Assembly: GCA_964195995.1 (NCBI GenBank)
Contig: CAXMQS010000097.1
Span: forward strand, 1 to 9,837
DNA length: 9,837 nucleotides
Direction of reading: 5' to 3'
Source: CAXMQS01 sp964195995
GTDB lineage: Bacteria > Actinomycetota > Acidimicrobiia > Spongiisociales > JAOTWH01
Made by a program: the position numbers and the translations under genes. The notes below the pieces were generated by a model. The model did not search any database, had not been told where the DNA came from, and saw only the letters and a list, made by a program, of their open reading frames with translations. Each line of letters begins with the position of its first letter. Positions within the stretch are counted from its first letter, which is position 1. Shown piece after piece: positions 1-6,201 of the stretch.

Positions 1-498
1 CTGCGCGACCTGGCGGCACTTGGCAAGATCGACCGTATGCCCCGCCTCATCGGAGTGCAGTCGGCGGGGAGCCGTTATCTGGTGGACGCATTCGACAACG
101 ACGAAGACGTCGTCACCAAGCCGCCGGCACCTGCCGACACCGTCGCCGACTCCATCTCGGCCGGCCTGCCGAGGGATCGCATCAAGGCCATGAACGCGGT
201 GAAGGGAACCGATGGCGCCTTCTTGGCGGTGCCGGACGACGCCATTCTCGCCGCCATCCCGACCATGGCGCGAGCTACCGGCGTCTTCGTCGAACCCGCG
301 GCAGCCGCCGCCTACGCCGGGATGCTGGCGGCGATCGAGCAGGGCCTCCTGGGAGCCGATGACCGTGTCATCGTGGTGGCGACCGGCAGCGGGCTCAAGG
401 ATGTGCGGTCCGCCATGGCCGCGGTCAAGGCAGAGGGAACTGCCCCAACGGTCGTGGAGCCTTCGCTCGAGGCCGTAGAGGCAGCTCTGGCCTCATGA
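1..498 (+). CDS. thrC: Threonine synthase, C-terminal part (5' end cut by window)
   Basis: The reading frame is open from base 1, so the gene begins outside the window; 165 C-terminal residues are visible. Threonine synthase is a cytoplasmic PLP enzyme that converts O-phosphohomoserine to threonine. The first visible residues (LRDLAALGKIDRMPRLIGVQ) match the stretch in actinobacterial threonine synthases that precedes the contact region (xLGxIDRxPRxxGVQ). The later AYAGMLAAIEQG and VVVATGSGLKD segments match the family's C-terminal tail, where 'TGxGLKD' sits near the end. The PLP lysine and the phosphate-binding loop would lie upstream and cannot be checked. The first in-frame ATG at 37 is internal and is not a real start. 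The stop overlaps the next gene by 4 nt (ATGA), implying co-transcription and coupled translation with the amidohydrolase. Confidence 0.9.
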   Translation: MRDLAALGKIDRMPRLIGVQSAGSRYLVDAFDNDEDVVTKPPAPADTVADSISAGLPRDRIKAMNAVKGTDGAFLAVPDDAILAAIPTMARATGVFVEPAAAAAYAGMLAAIEQGLLGADDRVIVVATGSGLKDVRSAMAAVKAEGTAPTVVEPSLEAVEAALAS

Positions 499-1676
499 GG
501 CTTCTCTACCGCAACGCCGCCTATGCCGACGCCGCGGGGCCCGAGCTGCATCGCGACTGGTCCGTCTTGGTCGTCGACGGGGTCATCGAATACCTCGGAC
601 CCGACGATTCCAGCCTCGACACCGCTTTGCTGAAGGTGATCGATGCCGGCGGGACCACGATCGTGCCGTCGATGGTCGACGCCCATAGCCATGTCACGCT
701 GCCGGGCGGCTCGCATTGGATTGACCGGATCAGCGATCCCACTGAAGAGCTGCTCGAGGCCGCCGAACACAACGGCGACCTGATGATGCAGTCAGGCACT
801 CGCTGGGCTCGTGATGTCGGATCGCCGCGCCGCCGTCATCCCGCGGAGGGCCATGAACGGGGCCTGGCGCTCGGCGTTCGCGACCAATGGGCGGGGCGTC
901 GCGATCGCCCTTACGTCAGGGCCGCCGGCACGTGGATCACGAAGGAAGCTTCGCTTCCCCGGGATCTAGCCATCGAGGCCGCCGACGGCGACGGGCTTGC
1001 CGAAGCCGTACTGGGGCAGCTTGCCGACGGGGCCGACCTCATCAAGCTCTATATGGACGGACCAGACGCCGATACCTCGCCGTGGGAACCGCATGAAGTG
1101 GAGCGGGCATTGCGACCGGCAGAAGAACGCGACGTCGCCGTCACCGCGCACGCCACCAACCTTGCCGGTGCCAGGGCTGCGGTCGCTGGGGGAGTCGACT
1201 GCATCGAGCATGGAACGCAGCTCGATGCCGACCTCGCCACAGAGATGGCTGCCAACGGGATCTTCGTGGTGCCAACGCTGGGCGTCATGGCGTCGTGGGA
1301 CACGTTCGCGACCACCACGTCCCTGGAACGCTTTGCTGCTCCCGAGAATCGGAAGCGGCTGGCAGAACGTCAGGAGCAATCTGTCGAGAGCGTCGGCATC
1401 GCCCACAAGGCCGGGGTGCCCATCGCTGCCGGCACCGACTTCGGCGGAGGCTCGTTGCGCGCCAACCAGATGCCGTGGGAAGTCGAGCAACTGGAAGCTG
1501 CGGGGATGGAGCCGTGGGAAGCCCTTGCCGCCGCAACCTGGCGCGGCGGCGAACTACTCAGGGAGCCGGACGCCGGACGGCTCTACGTCGGCGGTCCCGC
1601 CGACTTCTTCCTGGTGCACGGAGACCCTCTGTCCGACCCTTCGGCGTTGTGGCGGGTTTGGCGGACTTCCGACTAA
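495..1676 (+). CDS. Metal-dependent amidohydrolase (imidazolonepropionase-like family)
   Basis: A 393-residue, probably cytoplasmic hydrolase of the amidohydrolase superfamily, which hydrolyses C-N bonds in cyclic amides, peptidic or similar substrates. The metal ligands are in the usual order: DAHSH (H64, H66), a lysine in LIKLY (K184) that is often carboxylated as bridging ligand, H219 in TAHA, H239 in IEHGT, and D315 in AGTDF. The N-terminal beta-sandwich strand (VLVVDGVIEYLG) and the closing G-R-L-x-V-G-x-P-A-D strand are present, so the protein looks complete and of normal length. The ATG at 495 overlaps the threonine synthase stop by 4 nt, which fixes the start. Substrate cannot be told from sequence. 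Proximity to thrC hints at amino-acid or dipeptide turnover (prolidase-like members exist), but that is inference only. Confidence 0.88.
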   Translation: MRLLYRNAAYADAAGPELHRDWSVLVVDGVIEYLGPDDSSLDTALLKVIDAGGTTIVPSMVDAHSHVTLPGGSHWIDRISDPTEELLEAAEHNGDLMMQSGTRWARDVGSPRRRHPAEGHERGLALGVRDQWAGRRDRPYVRAAGTWITKEASLPRDLAIEAADGDGLAEAVLGQLADGADLIKLYMDGPDADTSPWEPHEVERALRPAEERDVAVTAHATNLAGARAAVAGGVDCIEHGTQLDADLATEMAANGIFVVPTLGVMASWDTFATTTSLERFAAPENRKRLAERQEQSVESVGIAHKAGVPIAAGTDFGGGSLRANQMPWEVEQLEAAGMEPWEALAAATWRGGELLREPDAGRLYVGGPADFFLVHGDPLSDPSALWRVWRTSD

Positions 1677-1704
1677 GAGCGAGCCGCAGCAGGGGCGAAA
1701 GTTC

Positions 1705-2184
1705 GTGCTGCTTCAGCTCCCGATCCGGGTGGCCGATGCTGCAAGGGTGTCTAGATTCGCAGTGATTCTCTTGCTCGTGACGGCATGCGCCGATGCTGCC
1801 GTCACGACGACTTCGCCAGATGAGGCGGGCGCTGCTATCACCGCTACGGCACCCGCCACCACGACTACCACCTCTGCTGCAGCCGTTTCTGCCGAAGCCG
1901 CCGCGGCCGACTTCCTCGTCGCTGTCGATGCCCAGTTGGACGGGACGAGCTATGAAGGGGAGGCGTTGAACGCCCCCGAGGTCTTCCTGGCCACTGGCCG
2001 GTTCTTCTGCGACCAACTCGACGACTCGGTCTCGGTTGACGAGATCCTCAGCGAATATGTCGCCGAGCTCGTTGGTGTACCGATCGAAGATGCTCCCGAC
2101 GATGACCTTGTTCTCGCCGGATCAGTAGTCGGAGCAGCAGTTGGCAACCTCTGTCCCGAGCACGCAGACGTGCTGACCGGCTAA
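1705..2184 (+). CDS. Putative DUF732-like secreted lipoprotein
   Basis: A 159-residue protein. The GTG at 1705 is preferred because AGGGG (1691-1695) lies 9 nt upstream; a GTG at 1747 would give a shorter signal peptide (145 aa). A hydrophobic stretch (AVILLLVTAC) ends in a lipobox-like LVTAC with C28 as the likely lipidated cysteine. A low-complexity Thr/Ala linker (about residues 33-67) follows, then a compact domain. That domain has the layout of small actinobacterial DUF732 proteins: FLVAVDAQL, then G-x-F-F-C-D-x-L (C102), then an amphipathic helix, then VVGAAVGNLCPEH (C150). The two cysteines could form a disulfide outside the membrane. The gene lies 28 nt after the amidohydrolase and may be the last member of that operon. 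Function is unknown; the family assignment is by pattern only. Confidence 0.7.
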   Translation: MLLQLPIRVADAARVSRFAVILLLVTACADAAVTTTSPDEAGAAITATAPATTTTTSAAAVSAEAAAADFLVAVDAQLDGTSYEGEALNAPEVFLATGRFFCDQLDDSVSVDEILSEYVAELVGVPIEDAPDDDLVLAGSVVGAAVGNLCPEHADVLTG

Positions 2185-2239
2185 GGTAACCACTCTAGGT
2201 TGTCGATAACTTCACTGTAAGTAACGACGTAGGAAGCGC

Positions 2240-2623
2240 ATGAGCAAGCTCACCGTTTTTGCACTAGCCGCAGCATTGGTTGCCAGCATGGCCACTCCGG
2301 TCGCGGCTGCTCCCGATCACGCCACCGGACTGGAGCGAGCCCGCGAGATGTCGATGAAGGCTTTCGACCACGGGAAGTCAGCCGATGCACCGGGCCACAA
2401 CGAAGATGACAAGGTCACCGGCCGGGAGCGGGCGGCGCAGGCCATCGCCAAGGGTCTCGACCGGGGCAACGGCAACGGCAACGCCTTCGGGCGTGGTCAC
2501 AGCGCCGCGGTACTCCAGGAACTCCTCGATGGCGGGTCACCGTCCGAGCTGGCCGGCGAGCACGGTGCCGCCGTCAGCAAGATGGTCAAGGCCTTCAACG
2601 CGCTGAGGCAGCAGGCAGGCTGA
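2240..2623 (+). CDS. Small secreted protein with internal 18-residue repeat, function unknown
   Basis: 127 residues. The ATG at 2240 follows a GTAGGAAG site (about 2229-2235) at good spacing. The N-terminus is a typical Sec signal peptide: MSK, then a hydrophobic core (about 4-18), then an Ala-rich cleavage region near VAAAP (residues 21-25). The mature part is hydrophilic, has no cysteine and shows an internal duplication: residues 29-46 and 60-77 share the pattern T-G-x-E-R-A-x5-K-x2-D-x-G. A Gly-Asn run (GNGNGN) and a C-terminal helical segment follow. No known domain is recognised. It lies 55 nt after the lipoprotein, and its stop is 2 nt from the stop of the convergent gene on the other strand. 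Confidence 0.72.
   Translation: MSKLTVFALAAALVASMATPVAAAPDHATGLERAREMSMKAFDHGKSADAPGHNEDDKVTGRERAAQAIAKGLDRGNGNGNAFGRGHSAAVLQELLDGGSPSELAGEHGAAVSKMVKAFNALRQQAG
2465..2482 (+). repeat. Three tandem GGCAAC units inside a coding region
   Basis: GGCAAC occurs three times head to tail and encodes Gly-Asn-Gly-Asn-Gly-Asn in the small secreted protein. It is an in-frame microsatellite-like run that could vary in copy number without shifting the frame. Confidence 0.75.
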
Positions 2624-2630
2624 ACTCAGC
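2602..2630. terminator. Possible bidirectional hairpin at convergent stop codons
   Basis: GCTGAG (2602-2607) pairs with CTCAGC (2625-2630). Inside, CAGC (2609-2612) pairs with GCTG (2619-2622), leaving a 6-nt loop and a small 1x2 internal bulge. The structure spans both convergent stops (TGA at 2621-2623 on +, TGA at 2628-2626 on -), where a shared terminator would be expected. No T-run follows on either side, so it may be only a weak or factor-assisted terminator. Confidence 0.38.
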
Positions 2631-2874
2631 TGTCGGATGACTCCGTCTCGGGGGCGTCCTCGCGCAATCGTCCCTTGTCCCGCATGGCACCGACGACCTT
2701 GTCGCCGATCATCTCCAGTTTGTCCTCAGGGACCTTCTCCCCCAGCTTGTCGGTGAGCTTGCCCCTCACCTCGTCCTCGGAGAGGTCCTTCCACTCTTCC
2801 TTCTTGGCGGAGACGACCTTGTAGACGGATGCGACGATGGCGGCCAGCAGACCGATCTTGAACAGCTTCTTCAT
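2626..2874 (-). CDS. Small single-pass membrane protein, function unknown
   Basis: 82 residues starting MKKLFKIGLL. The open frame runs much further upstream, but this ATG is chosen because a near-perfect AGGAGG lies 4 nt before it and because a hydrophobic N-terminal helix (about residues 5-21) follows two lysines at once. The rest is highly charged and probably helical (KKEEWKDLSEDEVRGKLTDK and onward), ending in an acidic tail (ETESSDS). The likely topology is one membrane anchor with a soluble charged domain. The alternation of K/R and D/E suggests an amphipathic helix or short coiled coil. It lies 37 nt downstream of the flavoprotein gene on the same strand and is likely co-transcribed with it. 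No family is recognised. Confidence 0.75.
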   Translation of the reverse strand: MKKLFKIGLLAAIVASVYKVVSAKKEEWKDLSEDEVRGKLTDKLGEKVPEDKLEMIGDKVVGAMRDKGRLREDAPETESSDS

Positions 2875-2911
2875 AAACCCTCCTGGAAGGAATGTACTGC
2901 CAAGGCGCGGG

Positions 2912-4138
2912 CTATGACTCGGCCAGGTAGCGATGCACGAGTTGCACGCAAGTGGAACCCTCGCCGACTCCTCCGGCAACGCGGCGAATCGATCCATGCC
3001 GTACGTCGCCGGCCGCGAAGACTCCGGGGACGCTGGTCTCGAGGTGCATCGGATCCCGCTCCAGCGCCCACTTCTCGCCGGCGGCGTCGAGTCCCGTGAA
3101 GACGTAGCCGTTCTCGTCGCAGGCCACCTGGGCGGGCAGCCATTCGTGCTGGGGCTGGGCCCCGATGAAGACGAACAGGAACGCCGCCGGCACCGTGCGT
3201 TGCTCGCCATCGGCGGTTTCGAGGGTGAGGGCCTCGAGGTGGGTTTCTCCCTCCGCTCGCGCGACATGGGTCCCGGTGAGCACCTCGATGTTGGGAGTAG
3301 CCGCGATCTGGTCGATGAGGTATTGGCTCATGTGGGCGGCGAGGGACTCGCCGCGAACGAGCATGTTCACCTTGTCGGCGAACTTCGAGAAATACATGGC
3401 GCCCTGGCCAGCCGAGTTGGCCGACCCGACGGTGTAGACCACGTCTCCCTTGGCCGCCGCGGCTTCGGTGGTGGCGGCTCCGTAGTAGACGCCGGCTCCG
3501 TTGAGGCGGTCGAGTCCGGGAGCCGTTAGCGCACGGTAGGTGACACCGGTGGCCACGATCACCGCCCGAGCGGTCAGCTCGGTCCCATCGCTCAGCCCCA
3601 GTGTCTTGTAGTGCTCCTTCAGGGCCATCGCAGTGACCCCGAGTGGTGTCAGCACCTCGGCGCCCAACCGTCGCGCTTGCGCCAGTGCCCTTGCGGCCAG
3701 GTCGCCACCGCTGATGCCGTCAGGGAACCCGAGGTAGTTCTCGATCCTGGAGCTGGTTCCCGCCTGGCCGCCTGGAGCCTCTGCCTCGATCATGACCGTC
3801 GACAGGCCCTCAGATGCGCCGTACACCGCGGCCGCCAGCCCAGCAGGACCCCCACCAACGATGGCCAGGTCGTAGTACCTGGCGTCAGCATGGGTGTGCA
3901 TACCGAGGTGACTTGCCAGCTCATCGATTGAGGGGTCGGCCAGGACGGCGCCGTCCGGCATCACCACCAGCGGCAGCGGTGCACCCTCCATACCCAAGCT
4001 TGTCAATAGCTCGGCTGCTTTGCGGCCATGGTCGATGTCGAGCCAGGCGAAGGGAATCTGGTTCCTTCCGAGGAAGTCCTTCGTGATGTGAGTGTCCTTG
4101 GCCCAACGATGACCGATGATGCGAACCGGATGTTCCAT
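2912..4138 (-). CDS. Thioredoxin-reductase-like FAD oxidoreductase with degenerate glutaredoxin-like N-domain, no CxxC
   Basis: 408 residues, cytoplasmic. Residues 1-80 resemble a thioredoxin/glutaredoxin fold (IIGHRW, DFLGRNQIPFAWLDID, a PLPLVVMPDG segment with the likely cis-Pro) but have no cysteine at the redox position. Residues 88-408 are a TrxB-type flavoprotein: FAD-binding GGGPAG (95-100), GGQAGTSSRIENYLGFP (123-139), a nucleotide motif VGSANSAGQGA (237-247) and the C-terminal FAD site AAGDVR (375-380). Where true thioredoxin reductases carry CATC, this protein has YYGAATTEA (218-226). It therefore belongs to the branch otherwise fused to response-regulator or cyclic-nucleotide domains and annotated 'thioredoxin-disulfide reductase', which lacks the dithiol. 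Start at M(4138): the family-conserved GHRW begins right after it, and upstream codons match nothing. No good ribosome site precedes this ATG; see the leaderless promoter. The physiological acceptor is unknown. Confidence 0.88.
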   Translation of the reverse strand: MEHPVRIIGHRWAKDTHITKDFLGRNQIPFAWLDIDHGRKAAELLTSLGMEGAPLPLVVMPDGAVLADPSIDELASHLGMHTHADARYYDLAIVGGGPAGLAAAVYGASEGLSTVMIEAEAPGGQAGTSSRIENYLGFPDGISGGDLAARALAQARRLGAEVLTPLGVTAMALKEHYKTLGLSDGTELTARAVIVATGVTYRALTAPGLDRLNGAGVYYGAATTEAAAAKGDVVYTVGSANSAGQGAMYFSKFADKVNMLVRGESLAAHMSQYLIDQIAATPNIEVLTGTHVARAEGETHLEALTLETADGEQRTVPAAFLFVFIGAQPQHEWLPAQVACDENGYVFTGLDAAGEKWALERDPMHLETSVPGVFAAGDVRHGSIRRVAGGVGEGSTCVQLVHRYLAES

Positions 4139-4144
4139 CCCCGC

Positions 4145-4150
4145 ATCGTA
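4145..4150 (-). promoter_or_regulatory. Candidate -10 box for a leaderless flavoprotein mRNA
   Basis: On the minus strand TACGAT (TANNNT type) ends 6 nt before the ATG at 4138, so transcription would begin at or next to the start codon. No Shine-Dalgarno site is present before that ATG, and leaderless mRNAs of this geometry are common in actinobacteria. A clear -35 box is not visible. Confidence 0.4.
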
Positions 4151-4219
4151 TTGGCGTTTTGGATCAGAGGCTGTGGAGGGACTCTCTTCCCCTGGTAGAT
4201 TCGATGTGCGACACGCCAA
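4151..4219. promoter_or_regulatory. Spaced inverted repeat in the divergent intergenic region
   Basis: TTGGCGT (4151-4157) and ACGCCAA (4213-4219) are perfect 7-bp inverted copies flanking the region that must hold both divergent promoters. One copy abuts the candidate flavoprotein -10, the other overlaps the ribosome site of the acetyl-CoA synthetase. They could be operator half-sites or chance. Confidence 0.22.
4193..4201 (+). promoter_or_regulatory. Candidate extended -10 promoter for acetyl-CoA synthetase
   Basis: TGGTAGATT fits an extended -10 (TGn followed by TAGATT at 4196-4201). Transcription starting about 7 nt later would give a leader of roughly 20-25 nt that still contains the AAAGGAG ribosome site. 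No good -35 box lies at the usual distance, which is tolerable for an extended -10. Confidence 0.35.
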
Positions 4220-4224
4220 AGGAG
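4218..4224 (+). promoter_or_regulatory. Strong Shine-Dalgarno site that decides the acs start
   Basis: AAAGGAG lies 6 nt upstream of ATA 4231-4233. No ATG, GTG or TTG occurs at a usable distance in the acs frame. The next in-frame start-type codon is the GTG at 4381, which has no comparable site, so this position argues for initiation at the ATA. Confidence 0.7.
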
Positions 4225-4230
4225 TAGGGC

Positions 4231-6168
4231 ATAGCAGACGCCATCGAGAATCTGTTCCACGAGAATCGGACCTTCCCACCCGATGCGGATTTCGTCGCCA
4301 CGGCCAACGCGGGCGTCGACATCTATGAACGAGCCGCCGCCGATCCTCTTGCTTTCTGGGCCTCTCAAGCCTCCGAGCGAGTGTCGTGGTTCGTAGATCC
4401 AACGGTCGTGCTCGATGACTCGAAAGCACCCTTCTTCGAGTGGTTCTCCGACGGGCGACTCAACCTCGCCTACAACTGTCTGGACAGGCACCTTGGGAGC
4501 CGAGGCGACCAGGTCGCCTACCACTGGGTCGGTGAGCCGGGGGACACCCGCACCATCACTTACTCCGAGCTCCACGACGAGGTTGGCCGTTTCGCCAATG
4601 CTCTGAAGGCTCTGGGCGTCGAGAAGGGCGATCGGGTCGCGATCTACCTAGGCATGGTGCCGGAGCTTCCGGTGGCGATGCTGGCCTGTGCTCGCATCGG
4701 GGCGGTGCACTCCGTCGTCTTCGGAGGCTTCTCGGCGGATGCACTCGCCAGTCGCATCGATGACGCTCAAGCCAAGGTCGTCGTCACGGCCGATGGTGGT
4801 TGGCGGCGCGGCGGAGTTGTTCCCCTGAAGGCGAGCGCCGACGAAGCAGTGGCGCGGTGCCCATCTGTAACGGCGGTAGTTGTTGTGAGACGCTGCGAGA
4901 ACGATGTCGAGTGGACCGAGGGAGTCGACCACTGGTACGACGATCTCGTGGCGGACCAGGACCCTGCGTGCGAAGCGGAGTCCATGGGAGCGGAAGACAT
5001 GCTTTTCATCCTCTACACATCAGGTACGACCGCCAAGCCCAAAGGCATCGTCCACACCCAGGGCGGATACTTGACGGGCGTTACCACGACCCACGACCTC
5101 GTCTTCGACATCAAGGCGGACGACGTCTATTGGTGCGCGGCCGACATCGGCTGGGTCACCGGTCACTCCTACATCGTCTACGGGCCCCTGGCCAACGGCG
5201 TCACCAGCGTCATGTACGAGGGTGCGCCTGACTTTCCACATAAGGATCGTTTGTGGCAGATCGTCGCCGATTACGGGGTGACCAAGTTCTATACCGCCCC
5301 GACTGCTATCCGGGCGTTCATGAAGTGGGGGTCGGAGTTCCCCGCAGCTCACGATCTCTCCTCCCTCCGCCTCCTGGGTACCGTCGGCGAGCCGATCAAC
5401 CCCGAGGCGTGGATGTGGTACCACGACCACATTGGCGGAGGGGGTATTCCCATCGTGGATACTTGGTGGCAAACCGAAACAGGCTCCATCTGCATCACCC
5501 CGCTTCCCGGTGCGGTAGCGACGAAACCCGGATCGGCAACCCGTCCCTTCCCTGGAATCGATGCTGCCGTGGTCGACGAGTTGGGCGACGAGGTGCCTCT
5601 CGGCAGCGGCGGATATTTGGTGATCAAGGGCCCGTGGCCGTCGATGTTGCGGACGATCTATGGCGACCCGGACCGGTACATCGACACCTACTGGAGTCGC
5701 TATCCCGGGCTCTACTTCGCGGGTGACGGCGCTAAGCGTGACGAGGACGGCTACTTCTGGCTGCTCGGCAGGGTTGACGATGTGATGAACGTCGCCGGTC
5801 ACCGCATCAGCACTGCAGAGGTTGAGTCGGCCCTCGTCGACCATCCGTCCGTAGCCGAGTCTGCGGTGGTCGGTAGGGCCGACCCAGTCACCGGCGAGTC
5901 GATCGCCGCCTTCGTCACTCTCCGATCCAGCATGACCGCCAGTGCGGAGCTCAATGAGGAACTCCGAGAGCACGTTGCCTTGAAGATCGGCCCCTTCGCC
6001 CGGCCCAAGCTCGTCGTCTTCTCAGAGGATCTACCCAAGACGCGCTCAGGCAAGATCATGCGCCGCCTCCTCAAGGACATTGCCGAGAAGCGCGAGCTCG
6101 GAGACATCACGACCCTTGCGAATCAGGACGTTGTTGACGAGATCGCTGCGAAGACCTTGGAGGAATGA
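4231..6168 (+). CDS. acsA: Acetyl-CoA synthetase (AMP-forming), apparent ATA start
   Basis: Activates acetate with ATP to acetyl-AMP and then to acetyl-CoA in the cytoplasm. The usual prediction would start at GTG 4381 (595 aa), but the frame is open back to a TAG at 4225. The extra 50 codons (ADAIENLFHENRTFPP, later IYERAAADPLAFWASQA) look like the normal N-terminus of Acs. Starting at ATA 4231 gives 645 residues, the family's usual length. In this numbering: ATP loop YTSGTTAKPKG (262-272), DTWWQTETGS (about 410-419, with the tryptophans that keep the acyl pocket small and favour acetate), hinge/adenylate region YFAGDGAKRDEDGYFWLLGRVDD, and catalytic K608 in PKTRSGKIMRR, the residue acetylated by Pat-type regulators in other bacteria. 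Divergent from the flavoprotein gene, convergent with the iron-sulfur protein gene. Enzyme identity is firm; the start codon is the open point. Confidence 0.9.
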   Translation: MADAIENLFHENRTFPPDADFVATANAGVDIYERAAADPLAFWASQASERVSWFVDPTVVLDDSKAPFFEWFSDGRLNLAYNCLDRHLGSRGDQVAYHWVGEPGDTRTITYSELHDEVGRFANALKALGVEKGDRVAIYLGMVPELPVAMLACARIGAVHSVVFGGFSADALASRIDDAQAKVVVTADGGWRRGGVVPLKASADEAVARCPSVTAVVVVRRCENDVEWTEGVDHWYDDLVADQDPACEAESMGAEDMLFILYTSGTTAKPKGIVHTQGGYLTGVTTTHDLVFDIKADDVYWCAADIGWVTGHSYIVYGPLANGVTSVMYEGAPDFPHKDRLWQIVADYGVTKFYTAPTAIRAFMKWGSEFPAAHDLSSLRLLGTVGEPINPEAWMWYHDHIGGGGIPIVDTWWQTETGSICITPLPGAVATKPGSATRPFPGIDAAVVDELGDEVPLGSGGYLVIKGPWPSMLRTIYGDPDRYIDTYWSRYPGLYFAGDGAKRDEDGYFWLLGRVDDVMNVAGHRISTAEVESALVDHPSVAESAVVGRADPVTGESIAAFVTLRSSMTASAELNEELREHVALKIGPFARPKLVVFSEDLPKTRSGKIMRRLLKDIAEKRELGDITTLANQDVVDEIAAKTLEE

Positions 6169-6178
6169 CCGGACGCAC

Positions 6179-6194
6179 GCCTCCTATCTGAGGC
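6179..6194. terminator. Weak hairpin in convergent gap
   Basis: GCCTC (6179-6183) and GAGGC (6190-6194) form a 5-bp stem with a 6-nt loop in the 33-nt gap between two convergent genes. No T-run follows, so it is a possible terminator only by position. Confidence 0.22.
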
Positions 6195-6201
6195 AGCTCA
6201 C

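Noticed and set aside
997..1704. Long + strand frame running through the amidohydrolase gene into the lipoprotein
   Set aside because: The first part is a shadow of the amidohydrolase in another frame. Only the part from about 1705 has a signal peptide and sensible composition.
1834..1908. Thr/Ala-rich low-complexity stretch that looks repeat-like
   Set aside because: No exact unit is repeated. It is an ordinary linker after the lipobox in a secreted lipoprotein.
2200..2210. Near-palindrome TTGTCGATAA in the short gap before the small secreted protein
   Set aside because: Only 10 nt with mismatched symmetric positions and no matching -35/-10 layout; too weak to call an operator or promoter.
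2875..3267. Extension of the 82-residue membrane protein frame
   Set aside because: It would overlap the end of the flavoprotein gene and gives Arg/Ser/Pro-rich nonsense. AGGAGG lies directly before the inner ATG.
4139..4429. N-terminal extension of the flavoprotein open frame on the minus strand
   Set aside because: About 97 extra residues are Arg/Pro-rich with no family similarity, and they would overlap the real 5' end of acetyl-CoA synthetase. The conserved domain begins right after the ATG at 4138.
5020..5973. 317-codon minus-strand frame inside acetyl-CoA synthetase
   Set aside because: Antisense shadow caused by high GC codon usage; no domain, no ribosome site, and the other strand is a clear enzyme.
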